Part shown: piece after piece, positions 8,041 to 18,458 of the stretch
How the letters are laid out: the number at the start of each line of letters is the position of its first letter
How positions within the stretch are numbered: position 1 is the stretch's first letter
From: CANKHA01 sp963731585
GTDB taxonomy: Bacteria; Pseudomonadota; Alphaproteobacteria; Rhizobiales; Xanthobacteraceae
Assembly (NCBI GenBank): GCA_963731585.1
Contig: CAVSWC010000003.1
Coordinates: forward strand, 1 to 64,000
DNA length: 64,000 nt
Reading direction: 5' to 3'
Translations under genes and position numbers: made by a program
The notes under the pieces: generated by a model
Database searches by the model: none
Seen by the model: the letters and a program-made list of their open reading frames with translations, nothing else
What the model was told of the DNA's origin: nothing

Positions 8041-9065
8041 GACGATGCCGCAGGGTTCCAGTGAAGAAGTCGTCATCGCCGGCGAGGAAGCCGGCGAGCG
8101 GCTGGACCGCGTGCTCGCCGCCCGTATCGAGGCGCTGTCGCGTTCGCGTCTCAAGGCCCTGATCCTCGATGGCGCGGTGGCGATCGGCGGGCGCACGATC
8201 CTTGATCCCGGCTATCGCGTCAAATCCGGCGAAGTCGTCACCGTCGCGGTCCCGCCGCCGGAGCCGGCCGAGCCGCTCGGCGAGGATATTCCGCTCAAGG
8301 TGGTCTACGAGGACGACGATCTCATCGTCATCGACAAGCCGCGCGGCCTCGTGGTGCATCCAGCGGCGGGAAACTGGACCGGCACGCTGGTCAATGCGCT
8401 GATCGCGCATTGCGGCGACAGTCTTTCCGGCGTCGGCGGGGTGCGGCGGCCCGGCATCGTGCACCGGCTCGACAAGGATACCACCGGCCTGATGGTGGTG
8501 GCCAAGAACGATGCCGCGCATCGCTCGCTCGCCGACCAATTCGCCGACCACGGCCGGACGCGGGGCGGTTTGCGGCGCGGCTATCTGGCTTTCGTCTGGG
8601 GCGCCCCCGACCGCCCGAAAGGCACGATCGATGCCCCGCTCGACCGTCATCCGCATGCACGCGACAAGCGGGCGGTGCGGCAAGGCGGGCGGGAGGCGGT
8701 GACCCATTGGGAGGTGCTGCAACGCTACACCGGCACCGACGGCAAGCCGGTGGCGAGCCTGCTCGCCTGCCGGCTGGAGACCGGAAGAACCCATCAAATC
8801 CGGGTGCATCTGGCGCATATCAGCCATCCGCTGCTCGGTGACGATACCTATGGTCCCGGCTTCCGAACCAAGGCGGTGCATCTGTCGCGGCCAGGCGCAG
8901 GAGGCCCTTGCGGCCCTTGGAAGGCAGGCCTTGCATGCTTATCTCCTGGCCTTCGAGCACCCCTCTTCGGGGGAGATGCTGGAGTTCCGTTCGGAACTGC
9001 CGGCCGATCTCGCTCGTTTATCACGCGTCCTGACCGCGAATGGCGGGACGCGGGCAGAGCCCTAA
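8039..9065 (+). CDS. RluA-family 23S rRNA pseudouridine synthase (RluD-like; one frameshift)
   Basis: It converts uridines of rRNA to pseudouridine. Residues ~10-75 form an S4 RNA-binding domain (GERLDRVLAARIEALSRSRL). The catalytic domain has the motif HRLDKDTTGLMVVAKN, whose Asp is the nucleophile, and later ETGRTHQIRVHLAHI and the GDDTYG motif. The frame changes near 8885; the correct C-terminus is in another frame and ends TANGGTRAEP at 9065. Family membership is certain; RluD versus other RluA members is a judgement from the S4 domain and length (about 340). The start could also be the ATG six bases downstream. Confidence 0.88.
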
Positions 9066-9132
9066 TCCGGCGAAATCCGTAACCCATCAACGGCTTGCAG
9101 CGAATAAGCTGGCAGCTGAGACTTGTCGGCGC

Positions 9133-9155
9133 GGGGCCCTATTTCTTTGGGCCCC
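9133..9155 (+). other. GC-rich hairpin between the pseudouridine synthase gene and rpoH
   Basis: GGGGCCC and GGGCCCC arms enclose a nine-base loop in the 217-bp gap before rpoH. There is no T-run, so it is not a standard intrinsic terminator. It may be the 3' end structure of the gene upstream or part of the rpoH leader. Confidence 0.3.
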
Positions 9156-9282
9156 CGGCTCCTGTATGCTGCGTATGCGGTCTGCACTTCGCAGCCGCAG
9201 CATTGGATGCGCCGTCGGCTCCTGAAGCGGCGGCGCGACTCGCCCGCCGATCCCGGGGGCAGCAACTTGGAGGGCGCTAACT

Positions 9283-10191
9283 ATGGCCCGTTCCTCGGCC
9301 TTGCCGATCCTGACGGCCGAATCCGGTCTTACCCGCTATCTGGAAGAGATCCGGCGGTTCCCGATGCTGGAACCGCAGCAGGAATACATGTTGGCCAAGC
9401 GCTGGCGCGAGCACGACGACCGCGAGGCCGCGCACAAGCTCGTCACCAGCCATCTGCGTCTGGTTGCGAAAATCGCGATGGGCTATCGCGGCTATGGCCT
9501 GCCGATCGCCGAGGTCATTTCCGAAGGCAATGTCGGGTTGATGCAGGCGGTGAAGCGATTTGAGCCGGAGAAGGGATTCCGCCTCGCCACCTACGCCATG
9601 TGGTGGATCAAGGCGGCGATCCAGGAATACATCCTGCGCTCCTGGTCGCTGGTGAAGATGGGCACCACCGCCAACCAGAAAAAATTATTCTTCAACCTGC
9701 GCAAGGCCAAGAGCAAGATTTCCGCTCTCGACGAGGGCGACCTGCGGCCGGATCAGGTCAAGCTGATCGCGCAGCGCCTTGGCGTGACCGAGCAGGACGT
9801 GGTCGACATGAATCGCCGCCTGGGCGGCGATTCCTCGCTCAATGCCCCGATCCGCGACGACGGCGACGCCGGCGAGTGGCAGGACTGGCTGGTGGACGAC
9901 GCGCCAACCCAGGAGCGCATCCTGGCCGAGAGCGAAGAGGCGGATAACCGCCATTCCGCACTGGTGCAGGCGCTCGACGTGCTGAACGATCGCGAGCGCC
10001 GTATCTTCGAGGCGCGCCGCCTTGCCGAAGACCCCATCACGCTGGAGGAATTGGCAACGGAATTCGGCGTGTCGCGCGAGCGCGTGCGGCAGATCGAGGT
10101 GCGGGCTTTCGAGAAGGTGCAAAAGGCGGTGAAGAACCGCGTCGCCACGATGGAGGCGCCGGAAGCGCGTCCGGCTGTCGCCGCGCAGTAA
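9283..10191 (+). CDS. rpoH: RNA polymerase heat-shock sigma factor RpoH (sigma-32)
   Basis: Directs RNA polymerase to heat-shock promoters. The 302-residue protein is intact and has region 2 (EVISEGNVGLMQAVKRFEPE and ATYAMWWIKAAIQEYILR), the diagnostic RpoH box QKKLFFNLRK at residues 132-141, which is absent from other sigma-70 factors, and region 4.2 with the helix-turn-helix LEELATEFGVSRERVRQIEV near the C-terminus. The start is an ATG at 9283 with GGAGGG 9-10 bases upstream. Alphaproteobacteria often have two or three RpoH copies; this one cannot be assigned to a subtype by eye. Confidence 0.95.
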   Translation: MARSSALPILTAESGLTRYLEEIRRFPMLEPQQEYMLAKRWREHDDREAAHKLVTSHLRLVAKIAMGYRGYGLPIAEVISEGNVGLMQAVKRFEPEKGFRLATYAMWWIKAAIQEYILRSWSLVKMGTTANQKKLFFNLRKAKSKISALDEGDLRPDQVKLIAQRLGVTEQDVVDMNRRLGGDSSLNAPIRDDGDAGEWQDWLVDDAPTQERILAESEEADNRHSALVQALDVLNDRERRIFEARRLAEDPITLEELATEFGVSRERVRQIEVRAFEKVQKAVKNRVATMEAPEARPAVAAQ

Positions 10192-10212
10192 CCGTCACGA
10201 ACAGCTATCCTC

Positions 10213-10328
10213 GTCATGGCCGCACATAGCCCGCGAAGACGGCGTAAACGCCCTTACGTCGCGGCCATGTCGCTCAGCAACGCACTGCTTCTCTCATCGC
10301 GGATGGCCGGAATAAATTCGGCGATGAC
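10213..10328. repeat. Dispersed repeat family A, copy 1
   Basis: A ~116-bp element bounded by GTCATGGCCG and a GATGAC end, nearly identical to the copy at 26952-27067 and, in inverted orientation, to a shorter copy at 47340-47423. Terminal halves are complementary, so it can fold as a long hairpin. It lies just after rpoH, in non-coding DNA. Confidence 0.8.
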
Positions 10329-10349
10329 GAACTGAGCAGGTCGCCGGTC

Positions 10350-11913
10350 TCAGCGGCTTGGCTGCGGCGGGGTCTGACCCCAGGCGTTCAAGGCCTCCTC
10401 GAAAACGCGGTCGCCTGGGACGCCTTTTTCGATCGCCAGCAAAGCGCGCTGCCCGTTGTTATAGCTGATGCGGATGTGCAGCCAGGCGCGCTCCTTCAGA
10501 AGTTGCACATTGCGCCGTATGTCGCTCTCCACCGAGGACAGACCGATCAGGAAAAAGCCGCTGGTGACTTTCACCCGCAGACCGGTCAGCGGGGTGCCGC
10601 TGCGTTGTTCGGTATCTTCCATCAGCACGCTCGGCACGTCGGCGATGCCGCCGGGCTGAAAATCCGGCGGCGTGCTGAACAGGATCTCGATGGTATGGCT
10701 GGCCGGGAGCGACTCGTCCAGATTGCGCCGCACGGTGAAGCTCATCCGCATGTTGCGTTCCGGGATTTCCACCTCAGCCTTTACCGCAACGTCGGCGCGG
10801 CTGACCGGGTCCGGGAGAGGTCGTCTCCGTGCGCCAGATCACCGAGCCGACATATTGCTTGCGCTCCTGCGGATCCGATTGTTGTTCATAGAGCACCGCG
10901 CGCTGCGCTACCGCGGCTCCCGTATTGCGCGCGGGACGCGCGGCTGAATCCTGCTGCGCGCCACCGATCCGGTCGGAAATTTTCGGCCGTGCCTGCGGCG
11001 CTTCCTTCGACGCCAGCGTGGCGGGGCTGCGCCCCGACTGAAGCATGCCGGAGATGTTGCTTCCCCATTCGAGGTAGGCAAAGAAGGCCGCCGCCGCCAG
11101 CACGACGATGACAGCGAGGGCGACGATCATGCGGGCGGCGCCGCCCCACCCCCGGCGCAGCCGCTGTTCTTCCCGTTCGTCAAATTCCTCCGGATCCGGA
11201 TGCGGCGGAACCGGATGCCCGGCTTGGCCGGCGCGCGGTTGCGGGCGCGGCGATGCCAGCGGAAACGCCTGCCCCGATGGCCCAAGATTTTCCGGCCTCA
11301 AACGCGGCTCTGTGCGCTCGGTCTTGTTTGGCGGCGGGTCGGCTGCGCGCGCCTCGCGTGCCGACATGGCGGCGGAAGCGGCGTCTTCGCCGCGATCATC
11401 TGATTGCCCCGCTACGCCACGAAAGCCCTTGAGGCTTTCATCGACCAGAGACGTGCGCAGGCCGGAAAACCTGGCGTTGCGTGCAGCAGTCGACGACTCC
11501 GGCGGTGCGGCCTCTGATTGCGCAGCCGGCTCCCGCCGCGCAGCGTCATCGGGCGGTGATTGCGGCTCGAACGGCAGCGGCGGCTCGTCCCCGCTGGGCT
11601 CCGGCGGCGGTTGCGCCGGCGCCTCCGTCTGGCGGTCGGGCGCTTCCGGCCGTGGCGCCGCGAGGTTGGCGCGCGCGGACTCTGGAGATTGCGGTCGCGG
11701 CCGCCGTGCCGCTTCGGCTTCCACCTTGCGGATCGCTTCTTCCAGCGCTAGGCGCTCGCGCGTGATGTGGGCTTCGGTCAATGCCGGCTCCACGCCGCGC
11801 AGCTGCGCGACCAATGCCGTGCGCGCGCGCTCATACAGCGCACGGCGGACTTCGCCGGTGCCCTTGTCGAGACCGGTCACGGCCCGGGCGATCAGCGGAT
11901 AGTAATCGGTCAT
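10350..11913 (-). CDS. Proline-rich single-pass membrane protein of unknown function (one frameshift)
   Basis: About 520 residues when the frame change near 10810 is joined. The N-terminal 75 residues are helical (MTDYYPLIARAVTGLDKGTG), then a long disordered Pro/Glu/Ala-rich stretch (residues ~75-245), an arginine-rich stop, one membrane helix (ARMIVALAVIVVLAAAAFFA, ~265-290) and a C-terminal soluble domain with EIPERNMRMSFTVRRNLDES and SSVESDIRRNVQLLKERAW. It starts 8 bp after purA on the same strand and is likely co-transcribed with it. The arrangement is familiar from rhizobia, where the gene is annotated as hypothetical. Confidence 0.7.
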
Positions 11914-11921
11914 TCTTGCCG

Positions 11922-13214
11922 CTATGCCTCGAACGGATTCTGCATCAGAATCGTGTCCTCACGCTCCGGGCTGGTAGAGAGCAACGCCACTGGACAGCCG
12001 ACCAGCTCTTCGACACGCCGCACATATTTGATCGCCTGCGCCGGCAGCTGGGCCCAGGAGCGCGCTCCCGCGGTGGCGTCCTTCCAGCCCGCGATCGTCT
12101 CATACACCGGCTGGACCTCTGCCTGCGCCCGCTCACCGGCGGGCAGATAATCGATTTCCCGGCCGTCCAGACGATAGCCGATGCAGACCTTGATTTCATC
12201 AAATCCATCAAGAATGTCGAGCTTGGTCAGCGCCAGGCCATCGATGCCGCTGGTGCGGACGGTTTGTCGCACCAGCACGGCATCAAACCAGCCGCAGCGC
12301 CGCGCCCGTCCGGTCACGGTGCCGAACTCGCGGCCGCGCTCGCCGATGAGCTGCCCGATCTGGTTTTTTTGCTCGGTCGGAAATGGTCCCTCTCCCACCC
12401 GCGTCGTATAGGCCTTGCAGATGCCAAGCACGTAATCGATCGCGGTCGGCCCAAGCCCGGAACCGGTGGCGGCCTGCGCCGCCACCGTGTTGGAAGAGGT
12501 AACGAACGGATAAGTGCCATGGTCGACGTCGAGCAGCGCGCCCTGCGCGCCTTCAAACAAGATGCGCTTGCCTTCACGCCGTTTCTCATCGAGCAGCGCC
12601 CAGACACAGTCCATGAACGGCAGCACGTAAGGCGCAATCGCGGCGAGTTGATGATGGATCACGCGCGGCTCGATCTCCTTCATGTCCATGCCGCGGCGAA
12701 GCGCGTTGTGATGCGCCAGCAGCCGATCGATCTTCGGACGAAGAGCGTCCAGATCTTTCAGGTCCATCAGCCGAATCGCGCGGCGGCCAACCTTGTCTTC
12801 ATAGGCCGGGCCGATGCCCCGGCGCGTGGTGCCAATCGCGGTGGCGGGGTTCGACGTCTCGCGCAAAGCGTCGAGCTCTTGATGCAGCGGCAGGATCAGC
12901 GCGACATTCTCGGCCACGCGCAGATTGTCCGGGGTGACGGAGACGCCCTGTTTCTCCAGCCGGTCGATCTCCTCGATCAGCGCCTGCGGATCGAGCACGA
13001 CGCCGTTGCCGATCAGCGCCAGTTTGCCTGGACGCAGGACGCCTGAGGGCAACAGCGACAGCTTATAGGTGATGCCGTCGATAACGAGTGTGTGGCCGGC
13101 GTTATGACCGCCCTGGAAGCGGACGACGATGTCGGCCTGCTCCGATAACCAGTCGACGATTTTCCCCTTGCCTTCGTCTCCCCATTGGGAGCCGACCACC
13201 ACGACATTCGCCAT
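11922..13214 (-). CDS. purA: Adenylosuccinate synthetase
   Basis: Catalyses the GTP-dependent ligation of aspartate to IMP, the first committed step to AMP. Intact, 430 residues, the usual length. The GTP-binding N-terminus VVVGSQWGDEGKGKIVDWLS, the GGHNAGHT block, the TTRRGIGPAYEDK segment and the STSPERE-type C-terminus are all present. I chose the ATG at 13214 (AAGGA upstream); an in-frame extension to 13265 has no family support. The downstream gene follows after 8 bp. Confidence 0.96.
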   Translation of the reverse strand: MANVVVVGSQWGDEGKGKIVDWLSEQADIVVRFQGGHNAGHTLVIDGITYKLSLLPSGVLRPGKLALIGNGVVLDPQALIEEIDRLEKQGVSVTPDNLRVAENVALILPLHQELDALRETSNPATAIGTTRRGIGPAYEDKVGRRAIRLMDLKDLDALRPKIDRLLAHHNALRRGMDMKEIEPRVIHHQLAAIAPYVLPFMDCVWALLDEKRREGKRILFEGAQGALLDVDHGTYPFVTSSNTVAAQAATGSGLGPTAIDYVLGICKAYTTRVGEGPFPTEQKNQIGQLIGERGREFGTVTGRARRCGWFDAVLVRQTVRTSGIDGLALTKLDILDGFDEIKVCIGYRLDGREIDYLPAGERAQAEVQPVYETIAGWKDATAGARSWAQLPAQAIKYVRRVEELVGCPVALLSTSPEREDTILMQNPFEA

Positions 13215-13393
13215 GCAGAATCCTTCCCCCCGGGGCGGCGGCGCCCGCTTCCGCAGCCGCACCATCCGCGATGGGGCTTAGACCCGGGATTAAAGGATGA
13301 CGGCGTGCGAGGCAAGGTGAACGCCACGCCCAGCCTCGACACGCCGAAGAAGTCAATTTACCCGCCTTTTCAGACGCTTGTGATTCTCCCGGC

Positions 13394-15057
13394 TCAAGAC
13401 TCGGGGGCGAACTGCACAGACTTGTCCTTCGGCCAGCGCACCCGCCAGCCGAGCTTGATGTCGCGGCTCTCGCCGGGCTTGGCCTCGAACGCCCATTCCA
13501 GCACGCCGCGGCGGTCGCGCAGATCGCGCGCGGTCGGCGGCGTGGTGATCGGCAGCATCTCGACCTGGATGTCTTCGTCCTCGCTGACCGGAAGCTGATC
13601 CTCGATCGCGACCTGGATCGGGAAGTCGTGACCGTTGCGGATGGTGGTCTTGAACTCGCGCTCGTCGATCTTGGACGAGCCGATCAGGCCCGGCGGTGCC
13701 TTCGAGTCGGCGCACCACCGTGCGGGCGATCTTGACCTTCTCGTCGGCGCCGAAGCCGAGCCGCACGGTCTCGTCCTTGGCGGCGAGCGCCATCGGGCTG
13801 CGGCCGACGAACATGCCGTCGCGATAGATCGACACGCGGCCGGGCAACAGCGGCGCGTCCTCGGTGTGCTTGAAGCTCGCCTGCAGGAACGCGGTCTCGG
13901 TCGAGCGCCGGCACCGCATGCACCATCAGCTCGGGCGCGATGGTCGCCGACGCGATGCGGAAGCTCTTGGCGCCCTGCCCGGCCGGCACCGCGATCCGGC
14001 CGGGAATCGCGGAACATCACCTGGAAGCCGCCGGCTTCGACCGTCGGCCTGCTGCTCCTCGGCCTTCTTCGCGCGCGGCTCGTCGGCCGCTGTCGCGCGC
14101 GCCAGCATCGGTCCGGCGCGCGCGGCGCCCGCGACACGATGCGGAACGCCGGCGCGCCAGGCGGTCGCAGCGGCGACCGGATAGCGCACGATCAGCGGCC
14201 GCAGCTCGGGCGCGCTGCCGCCGCGCGCGGTGCGCACGGTCGAGACCGACGAGCGCGACGTCGGCCCAGTCCTCGCCGGTGGTCTGCACGATCTCGGCGC
14301 GGCGGACCAGTTCGAGCGACGGCTTGCGGTCCTTGCTGCCGGTGTCGAGCCGCGCGTCGTAGAGCGGCGTCCAGCGCGCGCCGCGCACCGCATAGGTGAC
14401 GCGCAGCAGCGCCGGCGCGGCGGCGTCCGCGTTGAGGTCGATGCGGACTTCGAGCTTCTTCGGCGGCGTCGCATTGCGCTCGGCCTCGAGCCGCGCGATC
14501 TCGCGGTCGATGTCGCGCTGCTTGATCCTGGCGTCGCGGATCGCGTTGTCGGCGGTGGCGATCTCCTCGGCGACGGCGGCGAACGCCAGCGCGCCATTCG
14601 GCGAGCGGACGCGCCTCGCCCTTTTCGCCGAGGCCGGTGGGCGACGTCTCGGCAAAACGCTCGGCGAACTTGCGGCGCGCGGTCGGCCGACGCGATCGCG
14701 CCGTCGAGCGCGGTGCGCTCGTCGCGCAGCGCCTCGATGCCGCCGGTCGATCTCCGGCAGGTTCGCGGCCGGCTGCGGCAGCGGCGGACGCGCTTCGACC
14801 GCGCCGATGACGAGGCGGGCGCCGCCCTCGCCTTCGACCCGCAGCGACGACGGATCGAGCGTGAGCGGGAAATCCTGCGCGAGCAGCGTCGAGTCGCCCG
14901 CCGGAAGATCGAGCCGGATCAGGCGGGTGACCATCGCGCTGTCCGGATAGACGGTGACGGCGTCGATCTGCGAGGTGGTCTCGATTTCCGCCGGCGAACG
15001 CGGGCATGGCGGCAATGACGGCAACGTGGAAACGAACGAAAGCAATTGGCGGCGCAT
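13394..15057 (-). CDS. MuiA-like DUF4139/DUF4140 protein, exported, frame badly broken
   Basis: The start at 15057 has GGGAGGGAGC upstream and an N-terminus like a signal peptide (MRRQLLSFVSTLP). The N-terminal DUF4140-type segment reads IDAVTVYPDSAMVTRLIRLD and ALVRVEGEGGARLVIGAVEA-like sequence. The C-terminal DUF4139 segment includes RVTYAVRGARWTPLYDARLD, the family's conserved W-x-P-x-YD-x-R motif, then KIDEREFKTTIRNGHDFPIQ and a terminal KSVQFAPES. The homologue in Sinorhizobium is described as a mucoidy inhibitor; the molecular role is unknown. At least six frame changes lie between 13700 and 15010. Expected length is about 540-555. Confidence 0.72.
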
Positions 15058-15194
15058 GGCGCTCCCTCCCAGGATGATGACCGCGGAAGGAACCGGCCCA
15101 ATTCGGGTTTCCGTGAGGCGGAGCGACGGCGACATCGCGACTGCGGGACAATGCTTAATGTTGATGCTGAGCGAGCGCTCGCGGGATGAACATA

Positions 15195-15272
15195 TCCGCT
15201 CATTCCCGCGCAAGCGGGAATCGCACGATGCAAGCTGCTTCTTCTGGGTCCCCGCTTTCGCGGAGAGCGGGA
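15195..15272. repeat. Palindromic repeat family D, copy 1
   Basis: Contains ATTCCCGCGCAAGCGGGAAT (15202-15221), a perfect palindrome, inside a longer stem with a second CCCCGCTTTCGCGGAGAGCGGG half. A 28-base stretch around the first palindrome recurs exactly at 58737-58765. It fills most of the gap between serA and the MuiA-like gene. Confidence 0.7.
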
Positions 15273-15277
15273 TGTCG

Positions 15278-16933
15278 TTAGCGCCCGACCTGCGCGCCAC
15301 TCGATACCGCACGGCGGATCAAATAACGCCCTGCGGCCTCAGAACCGAGCGGCTTGGCCTGCTGCACCTGCGGCAGGGCCTGCACCTTCTTCAGCACCTC
15401 GGCCGGCAGCTCGCCGTCGATCTCGATCAGCGACACCGCGTTGCCGCCCGCCGCCTCGCGGCCGACATGGAAGGTCGCGATGTTGATCCCGGCCTCGCCG
15501 AGCACCGAGGAGAATTTGCCGATGAAGCCCGGCTTGTCGAGATTGGTGATGTAGATCATCGACGGACCGAATTCCGCGTCCATGCGGATGCCCTTGATGT
15601 TGACGATGCGCGGCCGGCCGTCGGCGAACACCGTGCCGGAGACATGCCGCGACTGCTGCTCGGTGGTGACCGTCACCGTGATCAGGTTCTCGTAGTCGCC
15701 GGCGCCTTCGCGCGTCATCTCCTCGATGACCATGCCGCGCTCCTTGGCGACCACCGGCGCCGAGACGACGTTCACCTCGTCCCAGCATCGGCTTCAGCAG
15801 GCCGGACAGCGCGGCCGAGGTCAGCGCTTTGGTCTTCATCTGCGCCACCGGGCCCTCGTAGCAGAGCTGCACCTTGATGATGCCGGTTTCGGTGAGCTGG
15901 CCGGCGAAGGAGCCGAGCTTTTCCGCGAGCACGATGTAAGGCTTCAGCTTCGGCGCTTCCTCCGCGGTGATGGAGGGGAAATTCACCGCGTTGGAGATCG
16001 CGCCGGTGCAGCAGATAATCCGACATCTGTTCGGCGACCTGCAGCGCGACATTTTCCTGCGCTTCCGTCGGTGGAGGCGCCGAGATGCGGCGTGCAGATC
16101 ACGTTCGGATGCCCGAACAGCGGATTGCTGATCGCCGGCTCCTCGACGAAGACGTCGAAGGCCGCGCCCGCCACCTGGCCGGAATCGAGCGCCTGGCGCA
16201 GCGCCGTTTTCAGTCGACCAGCCCGCCGCGCGCGCAGTTGATGATGCGGACGCCCTTTTTCATCTGCGCGATCGCATCGGCGTCGATGATGTTCTTGGTC
16301 TTCTCGGTCAGCGGCGTGTGCAAGGTGATGAAGTCGGCGCGCTTGAACAGCTCCGGCAGAGTCGACCTTCTCCACGCCGAGATCGATGGCGCGCTCCGGC
16401 GACAGGTAAGGATCGTAGGCGATCACCTTCATCTTCAGGCCCTGCGCGCGGTCGGCGACGATCGAGCCGATATTGCCGCAGCCGATCACACCGAGCGTCT
16501 TGCCGGTGATCTCGACGCCCATGAAGCGGTTCTTCTCCCACTTGCCGGCCTGGGTGGAGGCGTCGGCCGCGGGGATTTCACGCGCCAGCGCGAGCATCAT
16601 GGTGATGGCATGTTCGGCCGTGGTGATGGAATTGCCGAACGGCGTGTTCATCACGATCACGCCCTTGGCGGTAGCGGCGGGGATTTCGACATTGTCGACG
16701 CCGATGCCGGCGCGGCCGATCACCTTCAGCTTGTTCGCCTTCTCCAGCATCTTTGCCGTCACCTTGGTGGCGGAGCGGATGGCGAGGCCTTCGTAATTGC
16801 CGATGATCTCGGCGAGCTTGTCCTTGTCCTTGCCGAGGTTCGGCTGGAAATCGACTTCGACGCCGCGATCCTTGAAGATCTGAACGGCGGCGGGCGAGAG
16901 GGCATCGGAGATAAGCACTTTGGGCTTGGACAT
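15278..16933 (-). CDS. serA: D-3-phosphoglycerate dehydrogenase, frame broken
   Basis: Catalyses the first step of serine synthesis. Segments visible: N-terminal substrate domain (MSKPKVLISDALSPAAVQIF), NAD-binding GKTLGVIGCGNIGSIVADRA, the HP motif region NPLFGHPNVICTPHLGAST, an intervening domain (SRHVSGTVFADGRPRIVNIK) and the C-terminal ACT domain (YITNLDKPGFIGKFSSVLGE) which senses serine. The start at 16933 is set by the family N-terminus. Frame changes near 16362, 16215, 16068, 16012 and 15780 break it; two follow a GTCGAC sequence. Since serA is needed for prototrophy and all domains are intact, sequence error is the likely cause. It follows serC on the same strand. Confidence 0.9.
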
Positions 16934-16960
16934 TGGATCGTCCATTCGGTTGTTGCGTCC

Positions 16961-17118
16961 CTCGCCCTGCGGGAGAGGGTCGAGCCGGCAAGTTAGCGCA
17001 GTCTGCGCAGTTGACTGCGTTGCGAGCCGGATGGGGGGATACTGTTGCGAGCGTAGTGCTGGCCCCGCACCCGACCGCTTGCGGCGACCTCTCCCCGCTC
17101 AGCGGGAGGGTGAGAGCA
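16961..17118. repeat. Palindromic repeat family B between serC and serA
   Basis: Ends are mutually complementary GC-rich blocks (CCCTGCGGGAGAGGG and CTCTCCCCGCTCAGCGGGAG) around an inner stem made of CCGGATGGG-type and CGCACCCGACCG-type sequence. It occupies the whole gap between serC and serA and would fold in their joint transcript. Confidence 0.6.
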
Positions 17119-18291
17119 TCACGCGGCCTTGGCCAGCGCTTCCTTCGCCCGAACGAAGGCCCAGTCGAGCCACTCGGTCAGCGCCTCGACGTCGCGCGTG
17201 TCGACGGTCGCACCGCACCAGATGCGCAGGCCCGGCGGCGCGTCGCGATAGGCATCGATGTCATAGGCGATGCCCTCCTTCTCCAGGATGGCGCCGAGAT
17301 TCTTCACGAAAGCGGCCTGCGCGTCCGCCGGCAGTTTCCGAATCTGCGGATCGACGACCTTCAGGCAGACCGAGGTGTTGGAGCGGATGGCCGGATCCTT
17401 GGCGAGGAAGTCGATCCAGGGCCTATGCGCGGCCCAGTCGGCGATCGCTTTCGCATTGGCATCGGAGCGCGCAACCAGCGCCTTCAGGCCGCCAAGCGAT
17501 TTCGCCCATTGCAGGGCGTCGAGATAATCCTCCACGCACAACATGGAGGGCGTGTTGATCGTCTCGCCCTCGAAAATGCCTTCCATCAGCTTGCCGGCAT
17601 TGGTCATGCGAAAGATCTTTGGCAGCGGCCAGGGCGGCGTGTAGGTCTTCAGGCGTTCTGCGGCACGCGGCGAGAGGATCAGCACGCCATGCGCAGCTTC
17701 GCCGCCCAGAACCTTTTGCCAGGAGAAAGTCGCGACATCGAGCTTCGGCCAGTCCAGCTTCTGCGCGAAGGCGGCGGAAGTCGCGTCGCAAATGGTGAGA
17801 CCCTCGCGGTCTGCCTTGATCCAATCGCCATTGGGAACCCGCACGCCGGAGGTCGTGCCGTTCCAGGTGAAGACCACGTCGGTGGCAAAATCGACCTTGG
17901 AGAGATCGGGGATTTCGCCATAGGCCGCTTTCGTCGTGGTCACGTTCTTGAGCTTGAGCTGCTTGACCACGTCGGTGACCCAGCCTTCGCCGAAAGATTC
18001 CCAGACCAGCATGGTGACAGGCCGGGCGCCGAGCAGCGACCACAAGGCCATTTCGACCGCCCCGGTGTCGGATGCGGGGACGATGCCGATACGATAATCG
18101 GCGGGTAGTTCGAGGACTTCGCGGGTCAGCTCGATCGCGCGCTTGAGCTTCGCCTTGCCGATCTTCGAGCGGTGCGAACGACCCAATACGGCGTCGGTGA
18201 GGACTTGCAGGCTCCAGCCAGGGCGCTTGGCGCAGGGGCCGGAAGAAAAGTGCGGATTGGACGGCCGCACGCCGGGCATCGGATTCGTCAT
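17119..18291 (-). CDS. serC: Phosphoserine aminotransferase
   Basis: Transfers an amino group from glutamate to 3-phosphohydroxypyruvate, the second step of serine synthesis. Intact, 390 residues, the length of the alphaproteobacterial type. The N-terminus has NPHFSSGPCAKRPGW; the PLP-binding lysine is Lys193 in FSWQKVLGG; the C-terminus contains GLRIWCGATVDT. The leader has two hairpins right before the start, one enclosing the Shine-Dalgarno sequence (see next entry). serA lies downstream on the same strand. Confidence 0.96.
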   Translation of the reverse strand: MTNPMPGVRPSNPHFSSGPCAKRPGWSLQVLTDAVLGRSHRSKIGKAKLKRAIELTREVLELPADYRIGIVPASDTGAVEMALWSLLGARPVTMLVWESFGEGWVTDVVKQLKLKNVTTTKAAYGEIPDLSKVDFATDVVFTWNGTTSGVRVPNGDWIKADREGLTICDATSAAFAQKLDWPKLDVATFSWQKVLGGEAAHGVLILSPRAAERLKTYTPPWPLPKIFRMTNAGKLMEGIFEGETINTPSMLCVEDYLDALQWAKSLGGLKALVARSDANAKAIADWAAHRPWIDFLAKDPAIRSNTSVCLKVVDPQIRKLPADAQAAFVKNLGAILEKEGIAYDIDAYRDAPPGLRIWCGATVDTRDVEALTEWLDWAFVRAKEALAKAA

Positions 18292-18340
18292 GCAAATCTA
18301 TCCTTCCAGATAGGCGCCCCTCGGTGGGGAGGGGTTTCCC
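18292..18340 (-). ncRNA. Putative serC-leader RNA motif (cis-regulatory)
   Basis: Directly upstream of serC two hairpins follow each other: CCCCTC/GAGGGG (18317-18334) and CTATC/GATAG (18298-18313), the second carrying the GGAAGGA ribosome site in its loop. An RNA motif at this exact place upstream of serC is known in alphaproteobacteria (the serC motif). I assign it from position and layout, without a covariance search. Confidence 0.6.
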
Positions 18341-18458
18341 GCCGCCGGGGATAAGGAAGGGCGGGCGCGCCGTCAAGCGCATCTGCGAAGGAAAACGCGC
18401 GGCGAGGATGACTCGCCGCGCGTCGCTGCCGCAAAAAGCGATTTAGATCGCCGTCCGG

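Noticed and set aside
9121..9145. RpoH-type promoter upstream of rpoH (CTTGTC ... CCCTATTT)
   Set aside because: The spacing between the two boxes is about 9 bases, too short for sigma-32 promoters.
15354..16241. Long opposite-strand frames over serA, glmM, muiA and the EF-G paralogue
   Set aside because: These are antisense shadows produced by high-GC codon use; the other strand encodes clear protein families.
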